From: Mycteria americana
Taxonomy: Eukaryota; Chordata; Aves; Ciconiiformes; Ciconiidae
DNA length: 64,000 bases
Reading direction: 5' to 3'
NCBI RefSeq assembly: GCF_035582795.1
Contig: NC_134370.1
Location: 46,611,501-46,675,500, forward strand
In this document: positions 1 through 10,345 of the stretch, in pieces
Layout: each line of letters begins with the position of its first letter
How positions within the stretch are numbered: position 1 is the stretch's first letter
Translations under genes and position numbers: made by a program
The notes under the pieces: model-generated
What the model was told of the DNA's origin: nothing
What the model saw: the letters and a program-made list of their open reading frames with translations, nothing else
Databases searched by the model: none

Positions 1-710
1 CGCCATGCCAGCTGGCCCAGAGTGGGTCATATCCCTGTTCCCCATGGCAAATCCCTCAGCAGCAATCTGGTCACCTTCACATCACTGATCACTTGGAGCG
101 ATTGCTGTCAATAGTAGAGGGAGAACTTCTACCCCAGATAAGAAGTGACAGGGGCCCTGCCCTCCACTTCTGGCAATATAGGCCCCTTGGACTCAACCCC
201 CAAGCAGGCAGCCAAGTGTACTCTTTCCTTTAAATTTACTCCCCTCTACCTGTCACGTGGTCTGTTGTGATTGGCTGGCAGGACTAGCTGCCCCTTCCCA
301 TTTACCTGGAAGTACATCTGACCAGGAAGTACCTTCCCCTACGTACACGGAAGGCGCCACTTTCTTTCAGCTGCCATTTTATTAAGCACCATAACCAAGG
401 TGTTTTCATAGTGCTCTGTGATTGGCTGACAGCCATTTCTTAACCCCATCATACCCACCTGCTCTCAGGCAGACCTGTGGGTTGGCTGTCAGGACCAGGC
501 AAGCCTACCCATGTACCCAGAAACACATCAGGCAAGGAAGCCCCCACTCACTAACTACAGGGAAGAGGCAACTTTTGACAGCATCATTCCCCATGGGTTC
601 TCATACTGCTTTGTTTTGACGCTGTCATGCCCACATGTTCTCAGATCTCCCTCTGATGGACTGTCCACTTCCTTTGGACCAGGAAGTGTTTGGATATAAA
701 AAGCTATACC
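1..710. other. Gene-free GC-rich stretch with promoter-like motifs
   Basis: No coding sequence is supported here. The stretch has two ATTGGCTG (inverted CCAAT) motifs near 269 and 421, paired short motifs of the type CCAGGAAGT near 322 and 679, and a TATAAAAAG motif at about 696-704. It ends where a truncated initiator-tRNA sequence begins at 711. The spacing of CCAAT boxes and a TATA box resembles a polymerase II promoter or an LTR U3 region, but neither a transcript nor element ends can be recognised. Confidence 0.35.
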
Positions 711-753
711 TCTGGGTTATGGGCCCAGCACACTTCCGCTGCGCCGCTCTGCT
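711..753 (-). pseudogene. Truncated initiator tRNA-Met (CAU), 5' part only
   Basis: The reverse complement gives the first ~43 nt of vertebrate initiator tRNA-Met: the AGCAGAG acceptor half, the D arm GCGCAGCGGAAG and the anticodon stem-loop GGGCCCATAACCC. The sequence stops inside the anticodon arm, and the T arm and 3' acceptor half are missing. Homology with the fuller copy at 23213-23284 runs on past the tRNA 5' end (to about 870), so this is a cut piece of a duplicated tRNA locus and not a chance match. Its D-arm CpGs are mostly kept, unlike the fuller copies. It cannot make a tRNA. Confidence 0.85.
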
Positions 754-1965
754 CCCGCCAGCACTTTAGCTGAGACCTCCCCCAGCCCTGCCTGACCCTC
801 CCTGGCACTGCCAGCACCAATGCTTGTGCTCAAGCCTCTTTGCCCTCCTGTGGCCTCGCCCGGGCCGGAAAACTGTCTCCCTGGGAAGCTCAGTGGCAGT
901 GGGCCTGGGGTGGATTGCGCAAGGGCCTCGCTTTGCCCTTCTGCCCACATCTCCTGCCCACCAACCCGGATGGGGACTTTCTCTTTGACCACCTGAGCTG
1001 GCTCTGCAGGCGCTGAAGGAGACCCCGGAGCAAGGGGGAAGCCGTGTTGCTTTGCAGGGTGGAGAGGAGTTGCTCTCCAGCAAGCGCATGAGGGCCGCAA
1101 CCCTGCTTGGAAATCCAGCTCCCAGGGGGCTGCGGGACTGTGTCCACTGTAAAAGTCAGTTCTCAGTGGGGTTTTAACCTTCACTGTTCTAAAGAAATGT
1201 CCCGAGCAGGTGGAGTGGTTTTATACCAGATTCAGGTCGATTGCTGTTCTGGCCATGGTTACATGCCTGAAGTTTTTCTGAAAGAGAAATCTCCTATTGT
1301 TTTGTTATTGGTATGGGGTGTTCTCAGACAGTGAGAGCTGGTTTAAGGTAGGTCTTCAGGTCACCCTGAGCGAAAAGCTCTTAGTCCTAGGCAGTGTTCG
1401 TTCCTCTAAGCAAGTTGCATAGCTGCTAGCGCCTTGCGTTTCACACCAGCTGTGTGGGCCTCGCCCTGCCTGGGCTGTGTTGTGCCGTGCTCCCCCACAG
1501 CTCCTGGCTTGTCCTCCTTCCTGGCACAGCCCCTCACTTGCTGCTCCCTGACAGCTGAGGGCTGCGCCCACCACCACGCAGCCTGCCAGAGAGCCAGAGA
1601 AACCCATCCTCTCCGTGCCTGGTGCCATTCCTGTCCTGCCCAACACTGCTGGGAGTGGAGGTGGTTTCCACTCGCCCCAGGGCAGGGACGGCCCAGCCCA
1701 AGAGGGTGCTCACCAGCCTTAGCTCCTGTGAGGTGTTCAAGGAAGGCTCTGAGCTGGCTGAGCTGGTAGATCCTGTTGGTGAGGACGAGCGACAAGGTGG
1801 AAATGCTGAGGGCTGCATGTTTGTGCTCTGTCTGCTGGTTCCCTCTCCCATCCACAGGCCAAAGCATGCAGCAACCAGGCAGAGGAGACAAAAGCAAAAG
1901 CGGGATGGAGAGGGCTGGGATGTGGGTGCAGATATGAGTGTGGGGAGTGTAGCCTGCCTGCTACA
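754..1965. other. Unassigned intergenic DNA
   Basis: The first ~110 bp are homologous to the sequence beside the initiator tRNA copies at about 23285-23400 and 46250-46366. The rest has GC-rich open frames on both strands, but none has family motifs, splice context or repeat structure that I recognise. I see no supported gene here. Confidence 0.5.
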
Positions 1966-2037
1966 GGGGCTACTGCTCAGGGCAGAGAATTTGACTGCAG
2001 ATCAGGAGGTCCCTGGCTCAGCTCCAGGTGCACTCTT
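1966..2037 (+). pseudogene. tRNA-Cys (GCA) relic
   Basis: The central part matches vertebrate tRNA-Cys: a D-arm remnant (GCTCAGGGCAGAG), an intact anticodon arm with the GCA anticodon in TTTGACTGCAGATCA, the variable-loop region GGAGGTCCCTGG, and a T arm degraded to GGCTCAGCTCC. The acceptor stem no longer pairs fully and the B-box consensus is disrupted, so it is almost surely inactive. It lies just outside the left end of palindrome I and has no mirror copy. Confidence 0.75.
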
Positions 2038-2611
2038 CATTGCCCCTTTCTTTCTTCATCCATGCTGACAATCTCTCTGAGCGTCTTTTTCCCCTTGCGC
2101 TGCTTTGGCGACCCTCAGTGGCATGCCTGCGGGGATCGGACCATGCACCAAGCAATGGGCTTTTCTCTCCTTCTCTCCTTCCTTCTCTTTGTCCAGGCTC
2201 TCTCTGCATGTGCCCCTCAGGGTTTCCCTTTTCCTTTAGGTGCTGCAGCACCCAGGCAGGCTACCAGCAGCCCCTCTTGCTCTCGGGTGCTGTGAGAGAG
2301 CCAACCCATCAGGGTCTGTGATGGCAGGGGATGGTCTCCTGATGCCACAGTCACCACCATGTCCTCTTTTGCACTTCCACATCTTTCCCAGAAGAGGAGG
2401 AGACAGGATAGACCCTCCCCTCATCATCTCATCCTTAAGCTAAATTTGGGAAAGTCCCCTGGGAAAGGTTGTCCATGTGTGCAAGGGCTGGGGACGGCTC
2501 AGGCCGAATACCGCCAGGACCCCAGGCAAGATCTCAAATCCATGAGGCGTTATCCCTCCTTCGTTAGCAATGAGGGCCACCTTGTGCAGACTCTGTTTGG
2601 AGATTAGTAGC
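2038..2611. other. Intergenic DNA crossing the outer boundary of palindrome I
   Basis: No gene is seen. Similarity to the right arm begins at about 2292, where the mirror segment ends near 18905. The right copy has a tandem duplication of ~27 bp (two units beginning GGGAAAGATGTGG at about 18784-18837) that the left copy lacks. Confidence 0.6.
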
Positions 2612-3736
2612 TGTATTGAGTTTGCATGGCAAAGTTTTGGTAGTAGGGGGGCTGCAGGGTTGGCTTCTGTGAGAAGATGCCAGAAGATTCCCCCATGTAC
2701 AATAGAGCCAATGCCAGCCAGCTCCAAGACCAACCCGCCACTGGCCAAAGCTGAGCCAATCAGTGATGGTGGTAGCGCCTCTGTGATAACATATTTAAGA
2801 AGGGGGGGAAAAACTGCTGTGCAACAGCAGCCGCAAGAGAGGAGTGAGAACGTGTGAGAGAAACAACTCTGCGGGCACCAAGGTCAGTGAAGAAGGAGGG
2901 GCAGGAGGTGCTCCAGGCACCAGAGCAGGTTCCCCTGCAGCCCGCGGTGAACACCATGGTGAAGCAGGCTGTCCCCCTTGCAGCCCATGGAGGTCCACGG
3001 TGGAGCAGATATCCACTTGCAGCCCGTGGAGGACCCGACGCCGCAGCAGGTGGATGTGCCCAAAGGAGGCTGTGACCCCGTGGAGAGCCCGTGATGGAGG
3101 AGGCTCTTGGCAGGACCTGTGACCCCGTGGAGAGAGGAGCCCACTCTGGAGCAGGTTTTCTGGCAGGACTTGTGAGCCTGTGGGGGACCCACGCTGGAGC
3201 ACTCCGTTCCTGAAGGACTGCACCCCCATGGAAAGGACCCATGCTGGAGGAGTTTGTGAAGAACTGCAGCCCGTGGGAAGGACCTGCATTGGAGAAGTTC
3301 ATGGAGGACTGTCTCCTGTGGGTGGGACCCCATGCTGGAGCAGGGGAAGAAAGCGAGGAGGAAGGAGCAGCAGAGACAACGTGTGATGAACTGACCACAA
3401 CCCCCATTCCCCATGCTCTGTGCTGCTCGGGGGGAGGAGGCAGAGAAATCAGAAGTGAAGTTGAGCCTGGGAAGAAGGGAGGGGTGGGGGCAAGGTGTTT
3501 CAAGATTTGTTTCTATTTCTCATTGTTCTACTCTGATTTGATTGGTAATAAATTGAATTCATTTCCCCAAGTTGAGTCTGTTTTGCCCATGATGGTAACT
3601 GGTGAATGATCTCCCTGCCCTTATCTCAACTCATGCACCTTTCGTTATATTTTCTCACCCCCTGTCCAGTTGACGAGGAGGAGTGATAGAGCAGCTTGGT
3701 GGGCACCTGGAGGCCAGTCAAGGTCAACTCACCACA
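2612..3736 (+). mobile_element. Solo LTR of an avian endogenous retrovirus, ~1.1 kb
   Basis: The element starts TGTATTG and ends CACCACA (TG...CA termini), with a TATA-like ATATTTAAG near 2791 and AATAAA at 3547-3552 in the expected order. The flanking 5-mers are GTAGC and GCAGC, a likely target duplication with one difference. I recognise this long LTR as a type common in neoavian genomes, probably ERVL-like. No internal retroviral region is attached. The same copy is at the mirror position in the other arm, so it was inserted before the arms were duplicated. The long open frames across it are by-products of its GC-rich repeats. Confidence 0.82.
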
Positions 3737-4041
3737 GCAGCTGTAGTGTCAGGTGTGGGGAAGACAGCTGATGTGGTGGGGCTGTGCTGCTTGGGATATG
3801 TGATGAGGTCAGCTGCTTGAGTTCTGCTCAACAACCAACAAAAGTGGACTTCTTACTGGCCCTTTCTCTTCACCTGACTTGCCCACCTTGTAAATGGGGA
3901 GAAGAAATTCCCATCCATGCAGGCGTTTCTGGGGGGAGGCAAGAACAAGTGTGGTGGGCAACGGGGTGCCCTGTGCAGGTAGCTGGAGGCCCATGGCTGC
4001 AGCGTGGTCCATTGCAGGGAGCCCAAAAGGGGACTGCGCCC
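3737..4041. other. Unassigned arm sequence between solo LTR and tRNA-Ser relic
   Basis: No gene is seen. The stretch is nearly identical to its mirror at about 17132-17436. Confidence 0.6.
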
Positions 4042-4123
4042 CCTAGTTGGCGGGATTCAAACTTGCGCGGGGAAACCCCAATGGATTTCTAGTCCATCGC
4101 CTTCACCACTTGGCCACAACTAC
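4042..4123 (-). pseudogene. tRNA-Ser (AGA) relic, left arm
   Basis: The reverse complement is a full-length 82-nt class II tRNA: an intact anticodon arm with AGA in GGACTAGAAATCC, the serine-type variable arm TTGGGGTTTCCCCGC, and D and T arms. The first and last acceptor bases are G and G and do not pair. Two T-stem pairs are A/C mismatches, and the B box reads GTTTGAATCC where GTTCGAATCC is usual. Several of these are C to T or G to A changes. It is probably an inactive pseudogene, although the overall fold is still recognisable. Confidence 0.85.
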
Positions 4124-5171
4124 CTGCTCCAGCCCTCTCTGCCCTGCTGATCACATGCCCTGTGCAGTGACACCTGGCTCCCTGGGAGTTTCAGGGCAAT
4201 GCTCCACTCGAAGCCCTGCAGTTGGGACCTGCACTGAGCATAACAGGCACCTGGCACAGGCTTCCAGAGGCCTTGAGAGGCGTAACCCCAGGGGCTACAG
4301 CCGCAGCTCCCAGGGCTTTACGCTCAGCTGGGCATCTGGGATATCCTGCCACGGGGGGATGCTTTCACTGCCCTGATGGTATCTATCTCATCTGCTTCCA
4401 GGGAAGAAGGGAAGGCAGCTGTGCAGAGACAACCAGGGCTGGTGGTGGTTGTGGGGTAGGCTATTAGACCCCACTTGGCTTCTCAAATTTATCTGAGGGG
4501 GTCTCCAAGCCTGCTGTGAGCAGTAGGGTGGGGACACTGCTGCAGGGAAGATGGTGACCTCCAGGAGGCACCTCCAGCCTCTTGGGGACATAGGGTGGCG
4601 TCAACCCTTGAACAAAGACCACGACTGCCATGCAGGTTGTTGGTGTGTAGAGGGAATGGTTTGCGAGAGTGGGAGAGAAAGGGCAAGTGGGAGAGAAAGA
4701 GCCTGGCTGAGGAGAAGTGTGAGGGGCAAAGGGAGAATAAATGAGAGGTGTGGATGACTTTGAGGGAGACAGGAGAGAGTTTGTTTTGGTGGAATAGGTA
4801 TGTCTAGATCTTTTTGCCAGCTCTGGCAGGCATTGTCCAATGCCTGAGCATGCACCAAAATACCAAACGACCTGCAAAAGCGATAATTTCCATCACCAGA
4901 TGAAAGTAGCTGCGATTCCCCTTTGGCTCTGGAGCAGGAAAGTGTCGTTCATGAGTCGGTGTGGAGGTGGTACACGTGGCAGTGCCTGCCTGCATGCAGA
5001 ACAAGGGTGGGAGGTGGTCACGGTTGAGGGGTGAGCAGGAGGAGCGGCTTGAGGAAGTGTGTGCGTGCGCGGGGGGCTGGAAGGAGGAGGCCGGCCAGCC
5101 TGTGAAGTGGAGGAGCAGGAGAAAGGCCAGGCTCTGGTCCGGAGGAGCAGACGGCAGCACTGCCCACAGGT
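4124..5171. other. Unassigned arm sequence between tRNA relics
   Basis: No coding or RNA gene is recognised. The interval includes a short purine-rich stretch with repeated GGGAGAGAAAG-type motifs near 4670-4700. It is nearly identical to its mirror at about 16002-17049. Confidence 0.55.
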
Positions 5172-5243
5172 GCGTTGCAGGTACGGTGGTGAGCAGAGCT
5201 GCCTTCCAAGCAGTTGGCGTGTTTTTTATTCCTGGCCAATGCT
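5172..5243 (+). pseudogene. tRNA-Gly (TCC) relic, left arm
   Basis: The sequence aligns with vertebrate tRNA-Gly: 5' acceptor GCGTTG, the D-arm part GGTGGTGAGC, the anticodon arm CTGCCTTCCAAGCAG (anticodon TCC) and a 3' acceptor remnant GGCCAATGC. The T arm is largely destroyed (a T-rich run replaces the B box), so it should not be transcribed. A better preserved but still decayed relative lies at 20223-20294. Confidence 0.75.
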
Positions 5244-7404
5244 GCCAAACGCCTCTTCAGCCTGGCTCCAGGGTGCCTTATATCTTCTGCAGGTAGCCTC
5301 TCCTGCTCAAATAGCACCCAGCTTTCCCCTGAGGGTTCAAGTTGCCCCCTTCACCTCTCCGCAGCCTTGAGACCAACTGAGACCAGTGCTTTCTGCCTGC
5401 CGGGAGGGCTCCAGGCTGGGCTCTTCACTGCAGTGCTGGTACAGGAGCCAGGAGAGAGGCTTTTTTGGCCTGGAACTGCTGGTGCTGCTAGCTGCAGCTG
5501 GCAGGAAAAGGATGCTGCTGTGGCACGGTACACATGAAGATCAATAATGCCTCGGTGGTTGTCAAGGGACACACTGAGACCAGGTATGCGGTTTGGGTGT
5601 GGGGTGGGAGGAGGTTTGTTCTTTATGTAATGGTTCAAAGGCCTGTCTGTCTGATCTGAAGTCACCCTGGAGACACTGACCTGCCCTGTCCAGGCTCCGG
5701 CATTGCACAGACACCCTGAAGTTTACTGGCACTGGTTTTGAAGATGTTCCTGGTAACTGGGAACTGAGACGCCCTCATTTCTCTTGCAGCTTGTAGGCTG
5801 TGGTCCAAGGAAAAGACAAGGAGCCTCTCACAAGTAGACTCTCTACCTGAAGGGGGTGAAGCTTCTCAAGTCTCTCATTGCAGGGCTGCTTAAAGAAAAT
5901 AAAGCAACATTCTTTGCTGTGCTGACAGTCAAAAGCCATTCTAGGCAGTGGGCTTGTATGGAGGCTTTAGGTTGGCACAGTATTTACAGTTTCCCAGTCT
6001 GTCAATCAGCAATGCTACCAGTAAGTGGAGTTACAAAGAGGGAGATTGTGATTGCTCATGCTCTGTTCCCTACTGAAATGCCCACCCTAAGCCCACCTTG
6101 CAGTCATACTGCTTACGTCAGACCTGAAAACCAGCGCTTCCATCCTTTCACGCCATACCCATAGCCTGGACTTTATTCGCACAACACCCATGAAAGAGAG
6201 AGTTGCAATGGCTGTTTTTCATATGAAGTTTACAAACAACAGCTGAGAGGACCTCTCAAAAGGTCTGTATTAACATTCACATATGACCAACTGGGGCACT
6301 GGTCTATAATCACCCTCACAGCAAAACAGGGCTACTATGTGTGGCATTTCTTGTATTTGCACCTCTGTCAATCGCCTCTTGCCCTCGCACTGGGCACCAC
6401 TGACAAGAGGATGGCGTCCTCTTCTTTAATCCACCTGTCCACTCTCCAGTACCCACAGGCTTCCCTTCCCCCAGCTAACCAACCCCAGCTCTCCCAGCCT
6501 GTCCTTGTATGATGGATGAATCAAGTCCTCAATGACTTTGGTGTCCCTTTGGTGGGGCTGGCAGATCTCCTGGCTGGGCAGAAATGGGAATGAGCTGCAC
6601 GATGACACCCGTGGAGTCCCTGTAAGGGCACTTGGGATGCAGAAGTCCAGGTCTCCTGCAGAGGAAGGAAACCTTGCAGAAGGCTTTCCACTTGCTGCCA
6701 GGAGCACATTAGAGCAAGACAGAAAGCAGAAGCAACAGCATTCAGTCAGGGGAAGACGTGCACCTGCCCCAAAGTTCGTGCACCTCAGGCAGCAGTGAGT
6801 GTCTTGGTGGCGCAGCATCGAGGAGAGTGGCGCATCATCTGGGCAACTAAACAGCGACACTGGATATCTCTTTGTTCTTGGCTGCATGCTTGCATGTGGG
6901 AGGCCTTGGTTTACTGCTGAGCAGCTTCGGTGCTTTTTTCCTCCTAATCAACTGTGAGTAGCAAGGTGCATCACCAAAAGGAAAGGAGGTATAACCCTGA
7001 CTTCCAAATGCCAGGACTCTGGCTGAGATTCAGGCTCAGAAAGGCAACTTGTCCCGGCATGTTTCTGAAGGCGCCCTGCCCACCTCGGCTGAGCACACGT
7101 GTCCATTTTTTGCTGCCACCTCAGGAAGTGTTGTCATCTGAGCCCAGTTCATAAGCCTGCTTCTGTCCTCTGCCAGGGGTTACTCAGGGCAGGCAGCGGA
7201 AAGTCACTGCTTCCTGAGCGTACATGCAAGACGCGCTGGGTACACCGGCAGAAAAAAATGAGATCAGCTCTTGAATGTCTTCAATGGTGGGACCCAAGGC
7301 TGACCCTGAGAGACATCAGAGGGCTGTGCTCACAAGGCTACAGACTCACACCCCATTTCCCCAAGGCTTTTTGGTCTCTCTCTTGCCTGCTTGCTTATTT
7401 TTGT
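5244..7404. other. Diverged arm segment followed by left-arm-only DNA
   Basis: From about 5450 to 6240 the sequence is a drifted copy of 14930-15725. From about 6240 to 7404 it has no counterpart in the right arm, which holds only ~130 unrelated bp at about 14800-14930. Around 6380-6560 the sequence resembles a decayed CR1 3' part on the minus strand (CCAGCTCTCCCAGCCTGTCC context). No gene is supported. Confidence 0.6.
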
Positions 7405-7551
7405 TGCTCTGGTATCAGTTCAGGGAGCTCTATCCACAACTGGTGGAAAGCTCACGACAGAAGACAGCGCTCTTCCTTGCAGAGCAGGGGGGGTAACTGA
7501 CAGAGGAGGAGAACAAACCACCACGAGTCTCCAGCTATGCTGCGCAAAGTC

Positions 7552-7557
7552 TTTAAT
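7552..7557 (-). terminator. Probable keratin polyadenylation signal (ATTAAA), left copy
   Basis: On the minus strand ATTAAA lies about 425 nt downstream of the stop codon of the left keratin gene. The 3' UTR length and the signal variant suit a beta-keratin transcript. The right-arm copy is at 14645-14650. Confidence 0.6.
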
Positions 7558-7981
7558 GAGAAGGAGCAAATGCAGTGGCACAGAACAGAGACCAAGAAAC
7601 ACGTCTGCAGGGTTCAGGGAGGCACAGAGAATGGCTCATTTCCCAAGGACAAGCTCCACACAAAGCGCTTGCCTTTCCCCATTCTGCTCTACCTGCTGGC
7701 AATCCCAGCCCACCAAGAGCAGTCCCTAACTGCAGCACCCTCCCCCCATCAGCAGGAGATTCAGCAAAGCAGAAGAGAATGAGCCCTTTCTCAAGGAGCT
7801 CAGAGCAAAGCAGAGCCAGAGGAGGCAGGGCGAGGCCTGCCCTGCAGCCAGGAGCAGTGGGCATGGGTCCCTCCTGCCAGGTGGAAGAGGTCAGCCAGCC
7901 CATCTGCAAGGCGTGGGCATGCTCCTGCTGCTGCAGGGTCCCCGTGTTCCGTCCCGCTCCAAAGGGGATGATCCGCCGGCT

Positions 7982-8299
7982 TCAGCAGTTCAGACTGCAG
8001 CGGGGGGGAGGCAGACACAGCCCTGACCCCCCCAGACCAAGGGAGCCCCCAGAAGAGATGGGAACCCCGCCGGCACTGAGGGAGCTCCCAACAGCAGCTG
8101 ACAGAGAGGATCCCACGGCTGTGCTCTGAGGGAAAGAGGTGAGGATGGGGCCCGGCAGGGTCACCACCACCGGGGAGGCCTCGATGAACACCGTTGAGTC
8201 AGCACAGCGGGCGACACAGGGCTCACTGCAGCTGCTTGCAAGCGGGGTTGGGGCAGAAGTGCCGCAGGGGCGTGGGAGACAGGGTGTGAAGCAAGACAT
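7982..8299 (-). CDS. Feather-type beta-keratin (corneous beta protein), left copy
   Basis: This single-exon coding sequence encodes a 105-residue structural protein of the feather beta-keratin family, whose members polymerise into the filaments of feathers and other skin appendages. The N-terminus has the family's Cys-rich MSC... head, with cysteines at 3, 7, 12, 24, 28 and 32. Residues 35-58 form the conserved beta-sheet core, with [17 protein letters not shown] Ser/Gly-rich tail follows, and cysteines at 95, 101 and 105 end the protein. The chosen ATG lies 21 nt after a good splice acceptor (TGTCTTTCAG), as in known avian genes. An upstream in-frame ATG lies within the intron. The protein is identical to that of the right-arm copy, and no defect is seen. 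It contains no tyrosine, which is unusual, since the typical family start is MSCYD. Expression cannot be judged. Confidence 0.92.
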   Translation of the reverse strand: MSCFTPCLPRPCGTSAPTPLASSCSEPCVARCADSTVFIEASPVVVTLPGPILTSFPQSTAVGSSLSAAVGSSLSAGGVPISSGGSLGLGGSGLCLPPPRCSLNC

Positions 8300-8320
8300 C
8301 TCTCGGTGAGGGAGGCAAAG

Positions 8321-8862
8321 CTGAAAGACAGAGCAGGCAGGGAGCACGAACCTCAATATCATCTGTCTTTCTTTTCCTCAGCTCTCTCCGTGGACAGTCT
8401 TTGTTTTAAAAACACACACGGTGCCTACAGCTCCCACGGCCCTCATTGGGCCCTCTGAGTGGCACGGCACAGGAAGGCTGAACCACTTTTGGGATAGGAC
8501 CCAGGCACGCTGGGTTTAAAGCACTCGTGGAAAGACTGATCATACCCCATCCCTAGAACAAACATTGCTGCACTGCAGAAGGCACTGGGTGCGCTTGGCC
8601 ATTTGGTTGGAGAGCATCTGCCTAAGGCAGACATTCTGGTGGGCAGACCTCCCTGCAGCTGAGCCCCACTGATCCCCTTCTGCTTGAAAGAACCCCCCTC
8701 TTCCCAGCTCTCCCCGGCCACCACCGTCAAAAGGGAAAGAGGTGACAGCCCTTCGACAGTTCTATTGCAGGGCCAAGCCGAGGCAGCCCAAGTATCAACC
8801 TGAGGAGCCCACCATGACAGCAGTTCAGCCCACAGGGACAGAGGGAGCAGACTCAGGCTTAC
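8321..8862 (-). other. Intron of left keratin gene
   Basis: The intron of 542 bp has GTAAGC at the donor and TGTCTTTCAG at the acceptor. It splits the 5' UTR only, which is the usual avian beta-keratin gene structure. Confidence 0.82.
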
Positions 8863-8900
8863 CTTGTTCCTCGAGGAAAGGGAGGCAAGAGAGGAGGATG
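8863..8900 (-). other. Non-coding exon 1 of left keratin gene
   Basis: This short leader ends GAGGAACAAG at the splice donor. The transcription start is inferred to lie 22-30 nt downstream of the TATA box, so the outer limit is approximate. Confidence 0.7.
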
Positions 8901-8921
8901 CAGAGCCTGGAGCAGCGCAGG

Positions 8922-8929
8922 CTTTTATG
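8922..8929 (-). promoter_or_regulatory. TATA box of left keratin gene
   Basis: CATAAAAG on the minus strand lies about 60 nt upstream of the exon 1 donor. The near-identical tract with the other arm continues ~190 bp upstream of it and then stops at 9117, so the proximal promoter is homogenised together with the gene. Confidence 0.75.
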
Positions 8930-9117
8930 CTGTGTCCCAGAGCCCCGCGGGGCCACAAACATTCCTTGCTCATGAAGCATCTGAACACCTAGCAGCTGTC
9001 GCTTGCCAGGGCCTTGCTGGTGATTAAGCCCTTGCCTCTTTCATCTGAAATGAAGTTATACTCCCTTTTCATACTACCGAACGTCGAAACAATTCATCAG
9101 TGTCCCAGCTTCATAAG

Positions 9118-10345
9118 GCCAGTTAACTCAGCGGTCTCAGGCTAGCTGTGCAGAGATTTTAACTGGTTTTGCATCATATGGATTGCCATGGTCACTTCAG
9201 CCTCTTCATGGTGAGTTTGTCCACGAATCATGGTGGAATTCAACCGTGAAGGACACCTTGAGTTAGCTCTCAAGTGCTTTCAGTGCAGGCACTCAGGCTA
9301 ACCCTGGCAGACATTTCCCCCCGCAGGTCATTTCCCCCCGCAGGTCATCGTAGACACACAGAAGACTGGGGGTAAGTTCAGGCAGAATGTCAAGACTGCA
9401 TAGTCCCATATGGGAGAAGAGACTCATCTCACCAGCAATGTGGCAAAGCTCAACGTCTAGGAAAGACCATTGTGGCATGGAGGGAAGCCACCTGCAGGCA
9501 GGAGTGACTGCCACGAGGAGCTTGCTTACGCTCATCAGGCTCTACCACGGCCTGGCTGTGTGATCAAAGAGATGCCTGTGTTCTTCCCCAAAAGAGACCC
9601 ACACCCAAACTGACCTGTTTTGCTCAGCAAGGGCATCCCACAGGCCAAAGGCCTGATGGCCTGTTTTTGAGGAGGGACGCAGGGCAGGGAGCCAAAAGCT
9701 CATGGCCCTTTTTCCTGGGTCAGGGATAGGGTGGCCCATTCCATGCATTTCAATCTACAAAGGGACATTGGATCAGTCTCCCAGAGCACCTGGGAGTCAC
9801 TGTGATGTGGAAGACTTGGGAAAAACCCTGAACTCCTGGCAAACATGAGTCACCCTGCTGTGGAATTCAGTGGACACGGTGCCCTCGTCTCAGGCATGCC
9901 AGGCATACCAGAGCCCATAGCCCCAAAGTGCCGCTTTCCTCAAGACCATTTCCTCAGGTGTTAGCACCATTCCTGAAACAACTGGTACTTCTGTGCAATC
10001 TCGTGCCACTTCTGCCGTCCAAGGCATAGCCTTTTGCTGCCTGCTCAGGGGCCCATGAGACTCAGTGCACCCCAGAATAATGTGGGATGGATCATTTCCC
10101 CAGGTTTTCTGGGCCAACCTCCTGCTCTGAGCAGACCAAGCTTCCCAGTTACCTCAGAAGACTCCCGTCAACTTCTGAGCACTGCCACTGTCGGAGAGGT
10201 CACTGTCTCTTGCGCAGCTCTTCCAGGACTACACCGCACCCTCTGTCACTTCTTTTCCCACAATGACAGACGGTATTTCCCTTGTTGCAACTTGTCTCTT
10301 GTCCTTTTGCAGTGCACCTCTCCGGAGAGTTTGGCTCCATCTCTC
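9118..10345. other. Diverged inner part of palindrome I, left side
   Basis: No gene is seen. The sequence is an imperfect reverse-complement copy of 11600-13084 at roughly 80% by eye. For example the segment at 9660-9850 pairs with 12120-12330, and 10200-10317 pairs with 11623-11760. A 15 bp local duplication (CATTTCCCCCCGCAG, twice) is at about 9313-9345. Confidence 0.7.

Larger units (their letters stand above)
2292..10345 (+). repeat. Palindrome I, left arm
   Basis: This arm is the reverse complement of 11600-18905. Paired coordinates sum to about 21172 in the outer part and 22202 in the part around the keratin gene. The shift is caused by ~1.16 kb at 6240-7404 that only this arm has. The tracts 2292-~5447 and ~7404-9117 are nearly identical to the other arm. 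The tracts ~5450-6240 and 9118-10345 are only about 80-85% similar by eye. The arm holds a solo LTR, tRNA-Ser and tRNA-Gly relics and a complete beta-keratin gene. Confidence 0.93.

Noticed and set aside
2760-3503. A 247-codon open frame (and its mirror at 17670-18377) rich in Pro, Ser and Gly
   Set aside because: It lies wholly within the GC-rich repeat part of the solo LTR. Three overlapping frames are open together, and the mirror copies differ by frame changes. It is a by-product of repeat composition.
4042-4123. A functional tRNA-Ser gene
   Set aside because: The acceptor end is unpaired, two T-stem pairs are broken and the B box is altered, so pseudogene is the safer call.
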